A stretch of DNA of 64,000 bases, taken from positions 620,001 through 684,000 of the forward strand of contig JAUFSD010000004.1 in NCBI GenBank assembly GCA_033030425.1, read 5' to 3'. The notes beneath the pieces were generated by a model. The model made no database searches. It worked only from the letters and a program-made list of their open reading frames with translations, and was not told the origin of the DNA. Each line of letters opens with the position of its first letter. The stretch's first letter is position 1. The position numbers and the translations under genes were made by a program. This document shows, one piece after another, positions 38,401 through 48,519 of the stretch. This DNA comes from Verpa conica. Lineage: Eukaryota; Ascomycota; Pezizomycetes; Pezizales; Morchellaceae.

Positions 38401-40658
38401 CTAGCGGTTTATAAAAAACCTACTTCTGGTTTCCCTCCCATTTACTAACGCCTGCATCTCGTCAGGTGTATTCCTACCTTCGCCTCCACCAACTCCCAGT
38501 TCCCGTACCCTTAACTCTCTTCTTGCCTCAACCTCCCTTGAAAACTCCGTAGCACTTCTTAATTTTCCATCTCTCGCTGTAGCATCGTGTAATTCATCTT
38601 CCTCCACTGTATACAGTTCGTTCGTATTCCAGGGGTCATCTTCCCCGGAAGTCTCATTAATAGTTTTGAATAAGTGGTGGTATTCATGGGCACTTTCAGG
38701 GGTAAGTTGATTGAAGAGAAGTTCCGGCACATCAGGCATGGAATCATCTCCGTCTTCTGCTTGCCCAAGACGAAGAACAGAGCTTCCGGGCTCGAAGCTA
38801 AAGTTATCTATTTCCCCACCCTCAGAATCGGTATCGTTACCGCTGCCATGGAGATTCCTGGTGGTTTTTTCTTGTTGAATTTGAGAATGAGTGAAGTGTT
38901 CCAGGATTAAATTGTTCCCTTCTGGGGCCCTTTTTTCCATCCAACCCTCTATGGCTCTATTGTAAACCTCTTCTAATTCCTCTGTATGTCTGCTCAGCCA
39001 ATTATGTTTTTTCGCCTGCTCTATCGTCATTCGTTTTTTAGGATCAACGCAAATTAGAGATTTAATGAAATCCTTTGCCTCGTAGCTAACAGATTTCCAT
39101 TCCATGCCTGTTTCCAGACGGCCAAGGTCGCAGGAACGGGCTTTGGCAAGAACCGCGTCAGGTGGTAGAGTTGGGCCGTGCTCAGCACCAAAAGGGGAAT
39201 AACCGGAGAGAAGGACATAGACAACTATTCCAAGTGACCAAAGGTCAACGGATTTCGAGTAGCCACTAGGGGAATTTCTTGGAGTAGGGAGAATTTCACT
39301 AGTGATCTTTAGTGTTGAGTGGGTATAGAGGAGGGTATGAGACTGACGGGGCTAGGTATTCGAGGGTTCCAACAGCGCTAGTCATTCTAGTGGCTGGTGT
39401 GAAGAATCGAGCTGAGCCGAAATCAGTCAGTACAATTCGAGCACCGGCCAAATTGCTAGTGCATAGGATGTTATCTGGCTTTAATAAAATATGTAAGTGA
39501 TTACGTATAATTCGGGGCGCGGACAAGTACCTTTAGGTCCCTATGCACAATCCCTTTTGCGTGCAAATATTCCAATGCTTTTAGAATCTGCCACACTATA
39601 GGCATAGCCTCTAGCTCGTCAAAACAAAGCTTCTGCCCGAGATGTGAAAAGAGATCCCCTCCAGTAATTAATTCCTCGAATATGTAAACTCTAGAGCCCG
39701 TAGAGACTGCTTTGTAGATACTCATGATATTCGGCTATATGTAGGTAATTTATTATTTAGATAAAATCATTTGATGGGAGGGGTTTGGGTGTGTTTGGGT
39801 TATAGACTTACATGGCTCAAGGACTTTAAGACTTCTACCTCTCTCATATACATTTCTTTCAACTTTACCCAATTCTTCCGTTTCCCGCTATGTCCCACAA
39901 CAGGAGGCTTTAATTCCATGATCTTACAAGCAACCTGCCTGTGCGTATTGACATCCCATGCCATATAGACTCGTCCATACCCTCCTGCTCCCAAAATTCT
40001 TTGAGAGATCTTGTATGAGTTTGCGAAGAAACAATTTTCTTCCTTAGTAACTGGGTCCTCGGGTGCGACCTCACCAGGTACCTGATTAAATGTAAAGCTA
40101 GCGGCATGGCGAATTTCGATTCTGTCACCATTGTTTAACAGCACACTAATGCCTTTACCGATAAGGCGGCCGTTGAGAAAAGTGCCATTTAGGGACAAGT
40201 CTTCACAGTATATCAATGGTTCATAACATGACTCGAAAATGACGGAGTAAATGCGGCAGTGGACATTGGAGCAGGAGGGGTGGGGGACTTGAAATTTGCA
40301 GAGAGATTGGCGACCAATTAGAGTATCTTCACTAGAGAATATTCGGATGACTTGGACGTACGGAACTGTTAGTTTTGGTTAAACATAATGCAGTTCAGCA
40401 GTAGCGGAGAAGCTTACCAGAGCTCTTTTCATCAGCCATTGAAACCATCAAGTAAGCCAAAACACCTGAATAAATGGCCCTGTCTTCGATACTTGCGAAG
40501 GGGTTCATTAAGTTCTCAGCCACAATACTTTGTGTTGGTAGGGTGCCAGAAGGGCTTCTTTCGGACTCTTTCACGACCGCGGTGTATCCAGCGGTCGTGG
40601 GTGTATGGGGGCCTCGGTCATAGGGTTGAGGTAGAGGATATTCCAGCAATGTACCCAT
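38401..40658 (-). CDS. FHA-domain serine/threonine kinase, Chk2/Mek1 type
   Basis: Five exons: 40658-40418, 40365-39812, 39734-39531, 39478-39348, 39298-38401; 675 aa. FHA domain about residues 80-170: DTLIGRQ, CSNVHCRIYSV and EDLSLNGTFLNGRLIGKG carry the G-R, S..H and NG core for phosphothreonine binding. Kinase about 193-455: ILGAGGYGRVYMAWDV (glycine loop), VACKIMEL (catalytic Lys), IVHRDLKPDNIL, LTDFGSARF, GTLEYLAPEILP, SVDLWSLGIVVYVLLSGYSP, DPKKRMTIEQAKKHNWL. The ~220-residue tail is acidic and Ser-rich. FHA directly before a CAMK-type kinase is the plan of Chk2/Cds1 (DNA-damage checkpoint) and of Mek1/Mre4, the meiotic kinase enforcing interhomologue recombination; choosing between them needs a tree. 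All active-site residues are present. Introns 52-83 nt. Shares a 240-bp divergent promoter with the RPAP1 homologue. Confidence 0.92.
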
Positions 40659-40773
40659 AACTAAGTAAACGTTTAGATTAGGGATCAGTTTCGTGATTTG
40701 GAGATACTGGAGTGAGGTTGAGGTTAGATTTCAGTGATATATATACATGAGTTCTCACTCGCATGGTTTTAAA

Positions 40774-40781
40774 TCACGTGA
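40774..40781. promoter_or_regulatory. TCACGTGA palindrome in divergent kinase/RPAP1 promoter
   Basis: A perfect octamer palindrome containing the bHLH E-box CACGTG, midway in the 240-bp space between the FHA kinase and RPAP1 starts. The same octamer lies upstream of the CBP6-like gene. Cbf1-type binding is inference. Confidence 0.45.
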
Positions 40782-40898
40782 GATGAGGCTCTTTTTTACT
40801 GTCTTCACCCACTTCAATCTCACTAGTCACAACAAGGATTCGGCGGCATTCTCCATTTACCCCCCAAAAGCTCCCCCAATATCACCATTACTACAATC

Positions 40899-42182
40899 AT
40901 GAATATTCCCGGAGAGAAATTTACTATTCCTCTAGATAGTGACTCTGAAGACGAAGCCCCTCGCGCCCCCCAACTCAATTCTAACCTTGGCTTCATCAAG
41001 GATATCGTCGAAAAATCAATTTCGTCCGTCCCTACTGCTCCTGTCCCTTCACCAAATGTAACCTCGACCGGGTTTCCAGCACACAAGAAAAGAGGTCCTT
41101 CAAAGTTTAGGCAACGTGCACAACAAGATCTAGAAGCCCAGCGGCGGAGACAAGCTGCTCCCCCGGCTGTGGCGCCTTCTGTGAAGAGTGGGCCTTGGAG
41201 TGCTGATCAGGATGAACTGAGCGAACGGCAATGGATTAGCGATGAAAATGAGCAGAGGATTGCATCTATGTCAGCCGAGGAGATTGAAGAAGAGCGAAAG
41301 GAGCTACTGAAGGGACTATCTCCAGGTTTAATTGAAAGGCTGCTGAAGAAGTCGACACTGGATCACGGAGATGTTCACGGGTCATTTAAAGATTCGTCAG
41401 AAAACGAAACTAGTCAGGAACCCCGCCCTAATAGTCGTGAACGGTTATCGTCTCAACCAGCTATACAGAAGGATGAATCTTCAGCACCGGCAAGGAAAGT
41501 AACTTTCGACTCAACTCCTACCATTGCCTCTCCTCGACATCCTACAGCAATCGATGTAATTGACGAAGACCTCCTACCCCCGCCCACAGCTATACACTTT
41601 CCTCGTCCTCCGGCTACCAGGGATACAGATGACCTTGACCCGAATTCCCCAGAATTCTTTACCCAGCTCCATACAAAGTACTTCCCAGATCTCCCCTCAG
41701 ATCCTTCTAAGCTCGCCTGGATGAATGCGCCCTCGGCTGAGGAAGATCTTTCGTACCACCCTTCACAGTCTGACCTACCTGTTTCTGCCCTTCGTTTTGA
41801 TTTCCGCGGAGACCTCCTACCCCCCAGAAAGTCTAGGGAGCTACCAGCAAATTTGGGGCTGCATCATCATGCGGATGCACCAAATGCAGCCGGATACACG
41901 GTTCCTGAATTAGCGAGATTGGCTAGAAGCGCGTTTCCAACACAAAGGTGTATGGCAATGCAAACTTTGGGTAGAATACTATACAAGCTAGGTATGAATG
42001 TGTATGGGGTTGAGGATATTACGCAGGGACTTTGGAGATGTATGGAGGAGGGGCGTGTAATTGCTGGATTAGAGGAGGCCGTAGCTGGAAAACAGGGAGG
42101 ACATCTGAGCGTAAAGTCGTATGCAACTGATGCCTTGTGGCTATGGCAGAAGGGAGGTGGTCATAGATGGAAAGCAGAATGA
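40899..42182 (+). CDS. RBA50: RNA polymerase II-associated protein 1 homologue (RPAP1/Rba50)
   Basis: Single exon, 427 aa, close to yeast Rba50 (439). RPAP1/Rba50 helps assemble RNA polymerase II in the cytoplasm before nuclear import. Seen: N-terminal block IVEKSISS and FRQRAQQDLEAQRRR; the RPAP1 N domain ISDENEQRIASMSAEEIEEE followed by RKELLKGLSPGLIERLLKKS (about 110-155); a variable linker; then the RPAP1 C domain LAWMNAPSAEEDLSYHPS, DLPVSALRFDFRGDLLPPRK, GLHHHADAPNAAGYTVPELA, RLARSAFPTQRCMAMQTLGR (about 270-370). Compared with animal RPAP1 it lacks the long C-terminal HEAT-like extension, as expected in fungi. Confidence 0.93.
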   Translation: MNIPGEKFTIPLDSDSEDEAPRAPQLNSNLGFIKDIVEKSISSVPTAPVPSPNVTSTGFPAHKKRGPSKFRQRAQQDLEAQRRRQAAPPAVAPSVKSGPWSADQDELSERQWISDENEQRIASMSAEEIEEERKELLKGLSPGLIERLLKKSTLDHGDVHGSFKDSSENETSQEPRPNSRERLSSQPAIQKDESSAPARKVTFDSTPTIASPRHPTAIDVIDEDLLPPPTAIHFPRPPATRDTDDLDPNSPEFFTQLHTKYFPDLPSDPSKLAWMNAPSAEEDLSYHPSQSDLPVSALRFDFRGDLLPPRKSRELPANLGLHHHADAPNAAGYTVPELARLARSAFPTQRCMAMQTLGRILYKLGMNVYGVEDITQGLWRCMEEGRVIAGLEEAVAGKQGGHLSVKSYATDALWLWQKGGGHRWKAE

Positions 42183-42894
42183 TTTTTGGGATCATGACTC
42201 TTTTGTGTCTCAGAACTACACGGAAAGAGTAAGGATAGCTTCCTCTAGATCACAAGTCTTACTGTTCCCCAGTTCCTCCTAAGAACCATGAAAGGTTATA
42301 TTCTAAATGGGTTCCTATTTGTAGTTTTGATATTGGTTATTTTCTAGTGGGTTTATGGGGTTTGTGGGGACGTTGTGGCACATGCTAGTAACGAAGGGCT
42401 AGTGACATAGTTAATTATGACACCTGGTCCCTAAGAGGATTACACAACCCTCTTCTCTCTTTGAATAGTTTCCCTCTTAGTGTCAGTTATCATCATAATC
42501 ATTAGTCGTCTTTCCTCTTCTTGATGATATGATTGTTCCATCATCGATTTTATCTAAGTGATACGAAGCAGCCCACAACGTGGGACCGTGGGGGTCTGTA
42601 CAAGGAACTATGGTGTCTGCCAACGTATAGCCTATGTACAAACTGAAAATTTGTCACCTGAGACTATACTCTGCATCAGTCTCGAATCTCTATCACTGAG
42701 GAAAACAAAACAAAAAAGGTCTCGAATTTCTCTTACCGAGTGACAAGCTATGATGTAGGGTTAGGGTTTACGTCACGTGAAATATTCTCCCGCGCTGATA
42801 ATGAGATCATAACCACAGCCCAACCACCGTCAAAAGTCCACGGTCCCGCCCAAACTACCACCTCTCAAAGCATCGCGTATACAAATCCTGCAAG
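42183..42894. other. Intergenic, promoter of the CBP6-like gene
   Basis: No gene. It carries the telobox-like box and TCACGTGA palindrome annotated separately, and a duplicated phrase TCTCGAAT(T/C)TCT around 42681 and 42720. Confidence 0.6.
42756..42780. promoter_or_regulatory. Telobox-like box followed by TCACGTGA
   Basis: TAGGGTTAGGGTTTA runs directly into CGTCACGTGA, about 115-139 bp before the CBP6-like start. GTCACGTG is the classical Cbf1 site, known in yeast to regulate respiratory genes; its function here is inference. Confidence 0.5.
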
Positions 42895-43492
42895 ATGTCC
42901 GCTGTAAGTATTCTCAGCCTCACAATAGTTTTCCTACAATTGAAGGAAGGACTAACACCCTCCTAGAAGACTCAGCTCTACCGTCAATATCGCACCGTCA
43001 TTGATCTATGGCCTGTCGACCCTTTGCGGCCGCAACTATCGTTCCAGGGGCTCCTTCAGGGACGTATCGCGAAGCAGTTTGGTACAGCCGTGGAAGAGGG
43101 TACTACGCAGAATAACTCGGCCGTTTCGACTACGGGTGTAGAGGATCAGCCGGTTGTTAAATTTAATGAGACGAAGGTGTTGAGTGAGCTGAATGCTTTA
43201 CAGACTTTGTTGGAGGACCGTTATAGGAAGAAGGTATGAGGGCCTCTAAAGTCTTTTAAGTTAGGACTAAGTATAAGAAATATTGGGTATTGAGGGAAGT
43301 GGTAGGACATGGGAGTATATATCTAGGATTACTAATTACTGTGTATAGTATCAAATTACGGAGAAGCTTCTACGGCCAAAAGGGAACCCGGAATATTATG
43401 AAAACCTAGTGAAGGAGTTCGAGCAGGCACCGGAGAGGTCGTGGCTTCAGAGGAAACTGAATTCTTGGAAGGGGTATATTAGAATGAAGTAA
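42895..43492 (+). CDS. Cbp6/UQCC2-like cytochrome bc1 assembly factor
   Basis: Three exons, 42895-42903, 42967-43233, 43349-43492; 139 aa. Exon 1 codes only Met-Ser-Ala, so no uninterrupted frame finds the true start. The mature pattern YRQYRTVIDLWPVDPLRPQ near the N terminus, a middle with VLSELNALQTLLEDRYRKKY, and ITEKLLRPKGNPEYYENLVK then RSWLQRKLNSWKGYIRMK at the end matches the fungal Cbp6/UQCC2 family. In yeast Cbp6 with Cbp3 binds newly made cytochrome b at the mitochondrial ribosome and hands it on to complex III assembly. Intron 1 starts GTAAGT and ends CCTAG; intron 2 is 115 nt. The short first exon and the WPxDPLRP motif were used to choose the start. Confidence 0.82.
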
Positions 43493-44558
43493 ACCATTCT
43501 ATGCCTGATACCCGCTTTGTTTCTAAAATAGAGAGGTTCTGCGGGTTGCACATACTTCAGTCTCTCTGGTATTGTATATAAACAATGGGATGGATGATAT
43601 GGGATTTTTTTTTTTTGGGGGGGGTTGTTGTTTCTTTCATTATATGCTCGGGAATCATTGATCCTACTAGATTACTTTGTGGTAGTGAGATTATCATTTA
43701 GCATAGGTGTGGTGATATTCCCCCATATAGGTTATCTCTTGTTGGTTGGGTGCTGTTCAATACGCTGTTATGGGTTGCGGTTAGAAGCTACCGTATACTC
43801 ACATAAATATTTGAATTAGATAAATAGTATGTACAATTTTGTTTCTAGGAGTAAGAGCATGAGGTGCTCAATGGGGGTGTATTTTTTAGAGTGGGATTTC
43901 TCGCAGTCCGAAACACCACTAACCGTTTACCCTTGAACTATACCTGAATCACTGACAATTCTAATTTATGAAAACTATATAAAATTTATATGCTCTCTAT
44001 CTGTATTGCAATATCTCCCCGTATTGAGCGGCTTCAGTAGTGCAAGTCATCGCTGGTCACTCGAGGGAAGCTGCCAAGAAGTGTCAAAGGAATCACTACT
44101 CTACTTGTTGCTGAAGGGGGTGTAAGTTGTAGGTTATATGTCACTCCTGATAGAGCTCAGTACAAGAAAGAGTCAAAGTATAGGTGCATAGTAGTTGATT
44201 CCATAGATCCCATCTAGACCAGCCACACTTTCTGCAAACCGTATTTTGAATAGTATACCTTCGAACGAGTGAACCGAACCCAATAGACCGCAGTAGGGCC
44301 GCCACAGTCTTCTTGACATCACCACGCATGCAGCCCAGATGAGCAGGGCAGACTGCTCCCGTTGCGGCGTACTGCCCAAGTCGGCGAAAAAGTGCGGTGG
44401 CTAGGGTAAGCCCTGACATCTGAGTATCCCCGTGTGTGGGCAAAAACTCTTGGCACCCAGAACCGCGATTGCTATTTAGCTCTCGATTCCCCCGCCCCAG
44501 CTCCTCTTTGTTTCTCCATCTCCATACTCAGATCCATTACGCTCATCAAATTTGAATC
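43493..44558. other. Intergenic, includes eL41 promoter
   Basis: No gene recognised. Homopolymer T10/G7 run at about 43603-43625. The last 100 bp before eL41 are pyrimidine-rich (CCCCCGCCCCAGCTCCTCTTTG), as in many fungal ribosomal-protein promoters. Confidence 0.5.
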
Positions 44559-44723
44559 ATGAGAGCCAAGTGGAGGAAGAAGAGAGTCAGGAGACTCAAG
44601 CGCAAAAGAAGAAAGACTAGAGCTCGCAGGTATGTTTCCTAATCCCTTCTGTGAAATAATCATATCGTCTTCTGAACAATCTGCTAATGAATCTCTTCTT
44701 CCCCCCTATTTAACAGTAAATAA
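44559..44723 (+). CDS. RPL41: 60S ribosomal protein eL41
   Basis: Two exons, 44559-44629 and 44717-44723, encode 25 residues: MRAKWRKKRVRRLKRKRRKT followed by RARSK. This is the full-length eL41, the smallest and most basic eukaryotic ribosomal protein, a single helix bridging the two subunits near the decoding site. The 87-nt intron has a GTATGT donor, a GCTAATG branch sequence and TTAACAG acceptor; it splits the Ser codon so that the second exon holds only one base of Ser, Lys and the stop. The gene is too short for ordinary frame scans; it is supported by near-identity to the invariant family sequence. Confidence 0.97.
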
Positions 44724-45585
44724 ATGGCTCGCTCTCGCTCCGATCCGTCATTGATTTAGCCCCCTTCTTCTCGACCGCACACTAGAATACCACATGTTGG
44801 AACAAACCGTTATCGATATCGCCAATCTACTCCACCTCGCTACCCCGCTACGGATAATGCAATGGATGACATGGGAAAATTCAGAATGGGGATGTGTTAG
44901 TTTGGTGGTGCAATTTTGAGGGATGTGTTGGAATCGGTGGATGTAATAATTATTTTCGGAATGAGACGGTCTTTTATGACGGTTACGTATGAGGTTTTGA
45001 ATTGATCTTGATACGAAAAAAAAAAGTTTCAAAAAATTAATCTGCTTCTTATCGATTGTGATTGTGATTGTGATTGCGGTTGCGGGAAGACCTGTACTGT
45101 GATATCTAATCTAATAAATCCTAATTATTCCATTGTACTTGTGTATATCATTGATTTTTCATATAGAAGATCACAAGAATTGATTGTGCGTGTGTTGAGT
45201 CTGAATAGCTGGCGAATTGAAACCAAGTATCTCCACGCAGTCACTCAATATCACCATCATGACTGCTTGTTGGATTTCGTACTATATTCAGCATAGCCAT
45301 TAAGCTCTAGCTACATATACTCTTTTAGTTGCACTAACTAACTATCGATGCTATTCTCTGACTGGCGAGAGGGAAATATAAATAACGGTTCTAGTTTATA
45401 TCGAGCTAAATTATCCTCACCACAGATGAGAGGATTCTTCACCATAAGCTATGTATCTCAGAGTGATAAGACATGACGCTAATCCAAACCTCAGACCGCC
45501 CAGTAATAGAAAAAAAACAGGTTTACTTCTATCCACAAAGGAGAGAGTACAAATATACACTATTAGCCATCCTCCCTACATCACT
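44724..45585. other. Intergenic between eL41 and RPA49
   Basis: No gene. Four tandem GATTGT units at 45055-45076. The two genes are convergent, so this is shared 3' flank. Confidence 0.6.
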
Positions 45586-47131
45586 CTATCTCCTACCCCC
45601 CTGTGCTGCCTTCCTCCTTGGTGCATTCGGGAACTCCAAGGGGATCTTTAGGATTGCCCTCTTGTGCTGGTTCGCCTCTGCCTTTGTCATCTTCATAGCT
45701 ATATACTGTGTTTTTGAGAATTCCCTGACAGAGCATCCGACTTCCTTGAACGCCATCGTTAACCTGCAATACAACCAATTAGTATTTCTTTATATATATA
45801 GCAGGCAGGGTAGGTAGTGCGGGAAACATACTCTTTCGTCTGTAATCCTAGATCCATCTTCAACTCAAACAGATCCACCTCCCAAAAGTCCACCATCAGA
45901 CAAAGCACCGCCATATAATACAGCACTTTATTTGCCAAACTCGGGCTCACACTCCACCTATCGTTCCCTCCGTCGCCGGAACTCGTCTTTTCTACATAAC
46001 GCTTATAAAAGCCTTCAATAAGAACCTGATCTAGCCCAAGTGCCTTCTTTGCTCTATCCATAGGCGGTAGCTTCCCGCGGCCCCGTAGCTGGAATAGGTA
46101 GAAATCGATCATGTGAGCGATGTAACGAAGGATCTTGAGTAATTTTATTTGCTGGTTGGATGAAGACCCTGTAGCTTCTTTTGAGCTGAGAAGTTTCGTG
46201 ACGCGGGTTGTGACATATGTTGATTTTGTGCTGTGCCCTACTGTTAGTCCTAACACCCTCAAGTGTGATGAGTACCACATACTTCTTTATATCCTCTCCC
46301 TTCTCCCATTCCCTTACCCATATGACGTTCCACTCCTCCTTCGGGATAATGTCCTCTAATTGGTAAACATCCTCGGGCTTTGTAGCTTCCTTATTTGGGT
46401 GCGGGATTGGTCGCGTATCCATCAGCTGAGAACCAAGCTGAGAGGTTGTCGGCATATCCTTTGTGTTTTCCTCAACCTGGGAAATTATGGAAGTCGTGAC
46501 TTGCTTGTCCATATCGGATATATCAATCTTGTTCATTTCTCTCGAGAGAAGTGCCTTCTGTGCTTTCTTGGTACCAAATTGACGGCCAAGAGCAGCACGG
46601 GAATCGGCATTCTATCCAGGTCAGCCCATACTTGCCAATCCGACACCACTAACTGGGAACTAACGCTCATCTCAATTCCCTTCCCGTCAATCTCCCGGTC
46701 TCTCTCCGCATGCGCTTTGATTGTCCTACTAAAGTGTAGTTTCGGGGCTAGGTGTAATTCAACCGTGTTTGTTGCTGGGTCAAAGATACCCACATAGTAC
46801 CGGTGATACTCGCTATCCTCTGGTACTTCGCGCCCCTCATAGTCGATTCTGGGAGTGGACCCGTGGAGGAGGTATTCTGGTTTTCGAGCCTTCTTGGATG
46901 ACTTGACGGCTTCGGGGTCGAGAACGCGAGCGTATGGTGAGAATAGAAGAGATTGTGGGAGGGTAATGCCGTGTGATGTTGCTGTGTTATTTTTTTTGTT
47001 AGGGATGTAGGGGTGGAATTTGAGGGTTTGGACATACCAAGGATCGGAGGAGAGTCTTCGCTTGGTGCAGTGGTGACTTTGATATCTGGCTGTATGCTGG
47101 AGGGCCGTTTGCGCTTCTTATCGGAAGACAT
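45586..47131 (-). CDS. RPA49: RNA polymerase I subunit A49
   Basis: Five exons: 47131-47038, 46981-46665, 46611-46283, 46230-45832, 45763-45586; 438 aa, near yeast A49 (415). A49 with A34.5 forms the TFIIF-like heterodimer of Pol I; its C-terminal tandem winged helix acts in initiation and elongation. Seen: basic N-terminal start SSDKKRKRPSS, dimerisation half with YYVGIFDPATNTVELHLAPK, NADSRAALGRQFGTKKAQKA (the AFGTKKAKKA signature) at about 138-157; the linker; then tandem-WH blocks SRxVTTRVTKLLSSK, IDFYLFQLRGRGKLPPMDRA, ANKVLYYMAVLCLMVDFWEV, and the closing FKEVGCSVREFSKTQYIAMK and KAEANQHKRAILKIPLEFP. Introns are 52-68 nt. Convergent with eL41. Confidence 0.93.
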
Positions 47132-48519
47132 TGGGGCTGTGGGGGAGGGGTAGAGTCGGAGAGGGGGGGGGGGGCAGTGTTGGAGATGTTGTCTGTGGAT
47201 GGTGCACCGTGGGGGAAAATTTACTTACCCTTGTATTACCTAGTTTCGTGCCTAGCCTCATCATTTACTATGCAGCACCATAGGGTCTAGTGTGCTTACC
47301 CTCCGAGCTTGCCCAATTCTTTTTTCGGCATATTAGAGCTCGGGGGCTCTCGGAGAAATTCTGGTACTTCTCAGAAGTATTCCGGGGCTTTATTAACCCA
47401 GACCCCACGGTACCTAATCCCCCCAATACCATATTTGCTATATAATATTGTAGGACCTAGTATGCTTACTCTCCGAACCTTGACTAGTGCTTTTTCGAGC
47501 ATATCATTTTTCTCCGAGGTAATTTCGGGGCTCAAAACGTGCCCTAGAGCCCCCCAGGGACCTCCGGACGCTGCGGAGACTTTCGGGGGTGGCTCCGAGG
47601 CGTCTCGGAGCTTTACTGCTCCAAACCCTACAGTGCTGCGTAGCAAATATATGGGACTGGGCACGAAACTACCCTTGTATATGCAATTGAGCCGCATGCA
47701 CTAAGTGGGAGGGTACATGTATTATTGGAGCACTTACTTGATATGGAATTAACTGTAAAGGTGCTGATATACCACCAGGAGTGTGAATATCAGCACTCGC
47801 TAGAAACCCTCCCCAACGGGCTGAGAGGATATTCTTGTGGTAAATAATAAACTGACAGCAGCAACAATAGGGTCAGAGTTAGATAAATGAATCAACAAAT
47901 AGCGGGGTAGAGAAGGACATTACATTAGAATACGAAGGTATATATCCCTCAAAAGCCAAACACGGAATACGTGAGTATGTTTGGTCTCGTGAGTGTCCGT
48001 ATTGTGGGATAAGTTGGGAGAATGAATGTAAAGAAGAGGAAGGGGGGGAGTACAACTGGTCTGTCATTGAAATCAATATTATTAATATTTAAAGGCTTAA
48101 ATATACCATAAATATATTTAATGGAAATCTAATGGAGATCGGGGAATTATGGCCTACACTTCAGTGGCAAGGACATGTATTTATGACCAATTTATTTACT
48201 CATTCATTCAGTAGCAAGAAACCATAGTGTCACTCGATGGGCGACAACCCCGAGATAGGGAAATAAAAATATACCCCAGAGCACGTTGTAGATTTCCCAC
48301 TCCATAACATCTGTAGACTTACATTTGTACCCCTATTCACTGACCTTGTAAGTAATAATAAGTAGAACGTAACTATTTACAAAGGAAACCTTAAAACCCC
48401 ACAATCTCCCTCCCAATATCTAAAATCCAATCAACCCAACCAACTCCTTGTATAAACCTAATGAAAAAAGAAGAAAAAATCCACCCGCCAATATACACTT
48501 TCATTCATCCGCTTCGATT
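47132..48519. other. Intergenic with one MITE
   Basis: Contains the inverted-repeat element at 47241-47671, a TACATGTA near 47713 and otherwise A+T-rich sequence. Frames at 47309-47704 lie inside the element and are not genes. Confidence 0.6.
47241..47671. mobile_element. MITE with ~40-bp inverted termini, tandem internal structure
   Basis: Left end TAGTTTCGTGCCTAGCC and right end GGGCACGAAACTA are inverted copies; the match extends about 40 bp with mismatches (through ATTTACTATGCAGCACC versus its inverted partner). CCCTTGTAT is present on both sides (47228-47236 and 47672-47680), a 9-bp target-site duplication, with four extra bases TTACC-like between the left copy and the terminus. Inside, the block TAGGGTCTAGTGTGCTTAC at 47281 recurs as TAGGACCTAGTATGCTTAC at 47451, so the body is two diverged units. 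No coding capacity. 9-bp duplications are typical of Mutator-type elements; the autonomous partner is not in the window. Confidence 0.75.

Noticed and set aside
47309..47704. 131-codon frame and its antisense partner
   Set aside because: Both lie within the inverted-repeat MITE; no transposase features.
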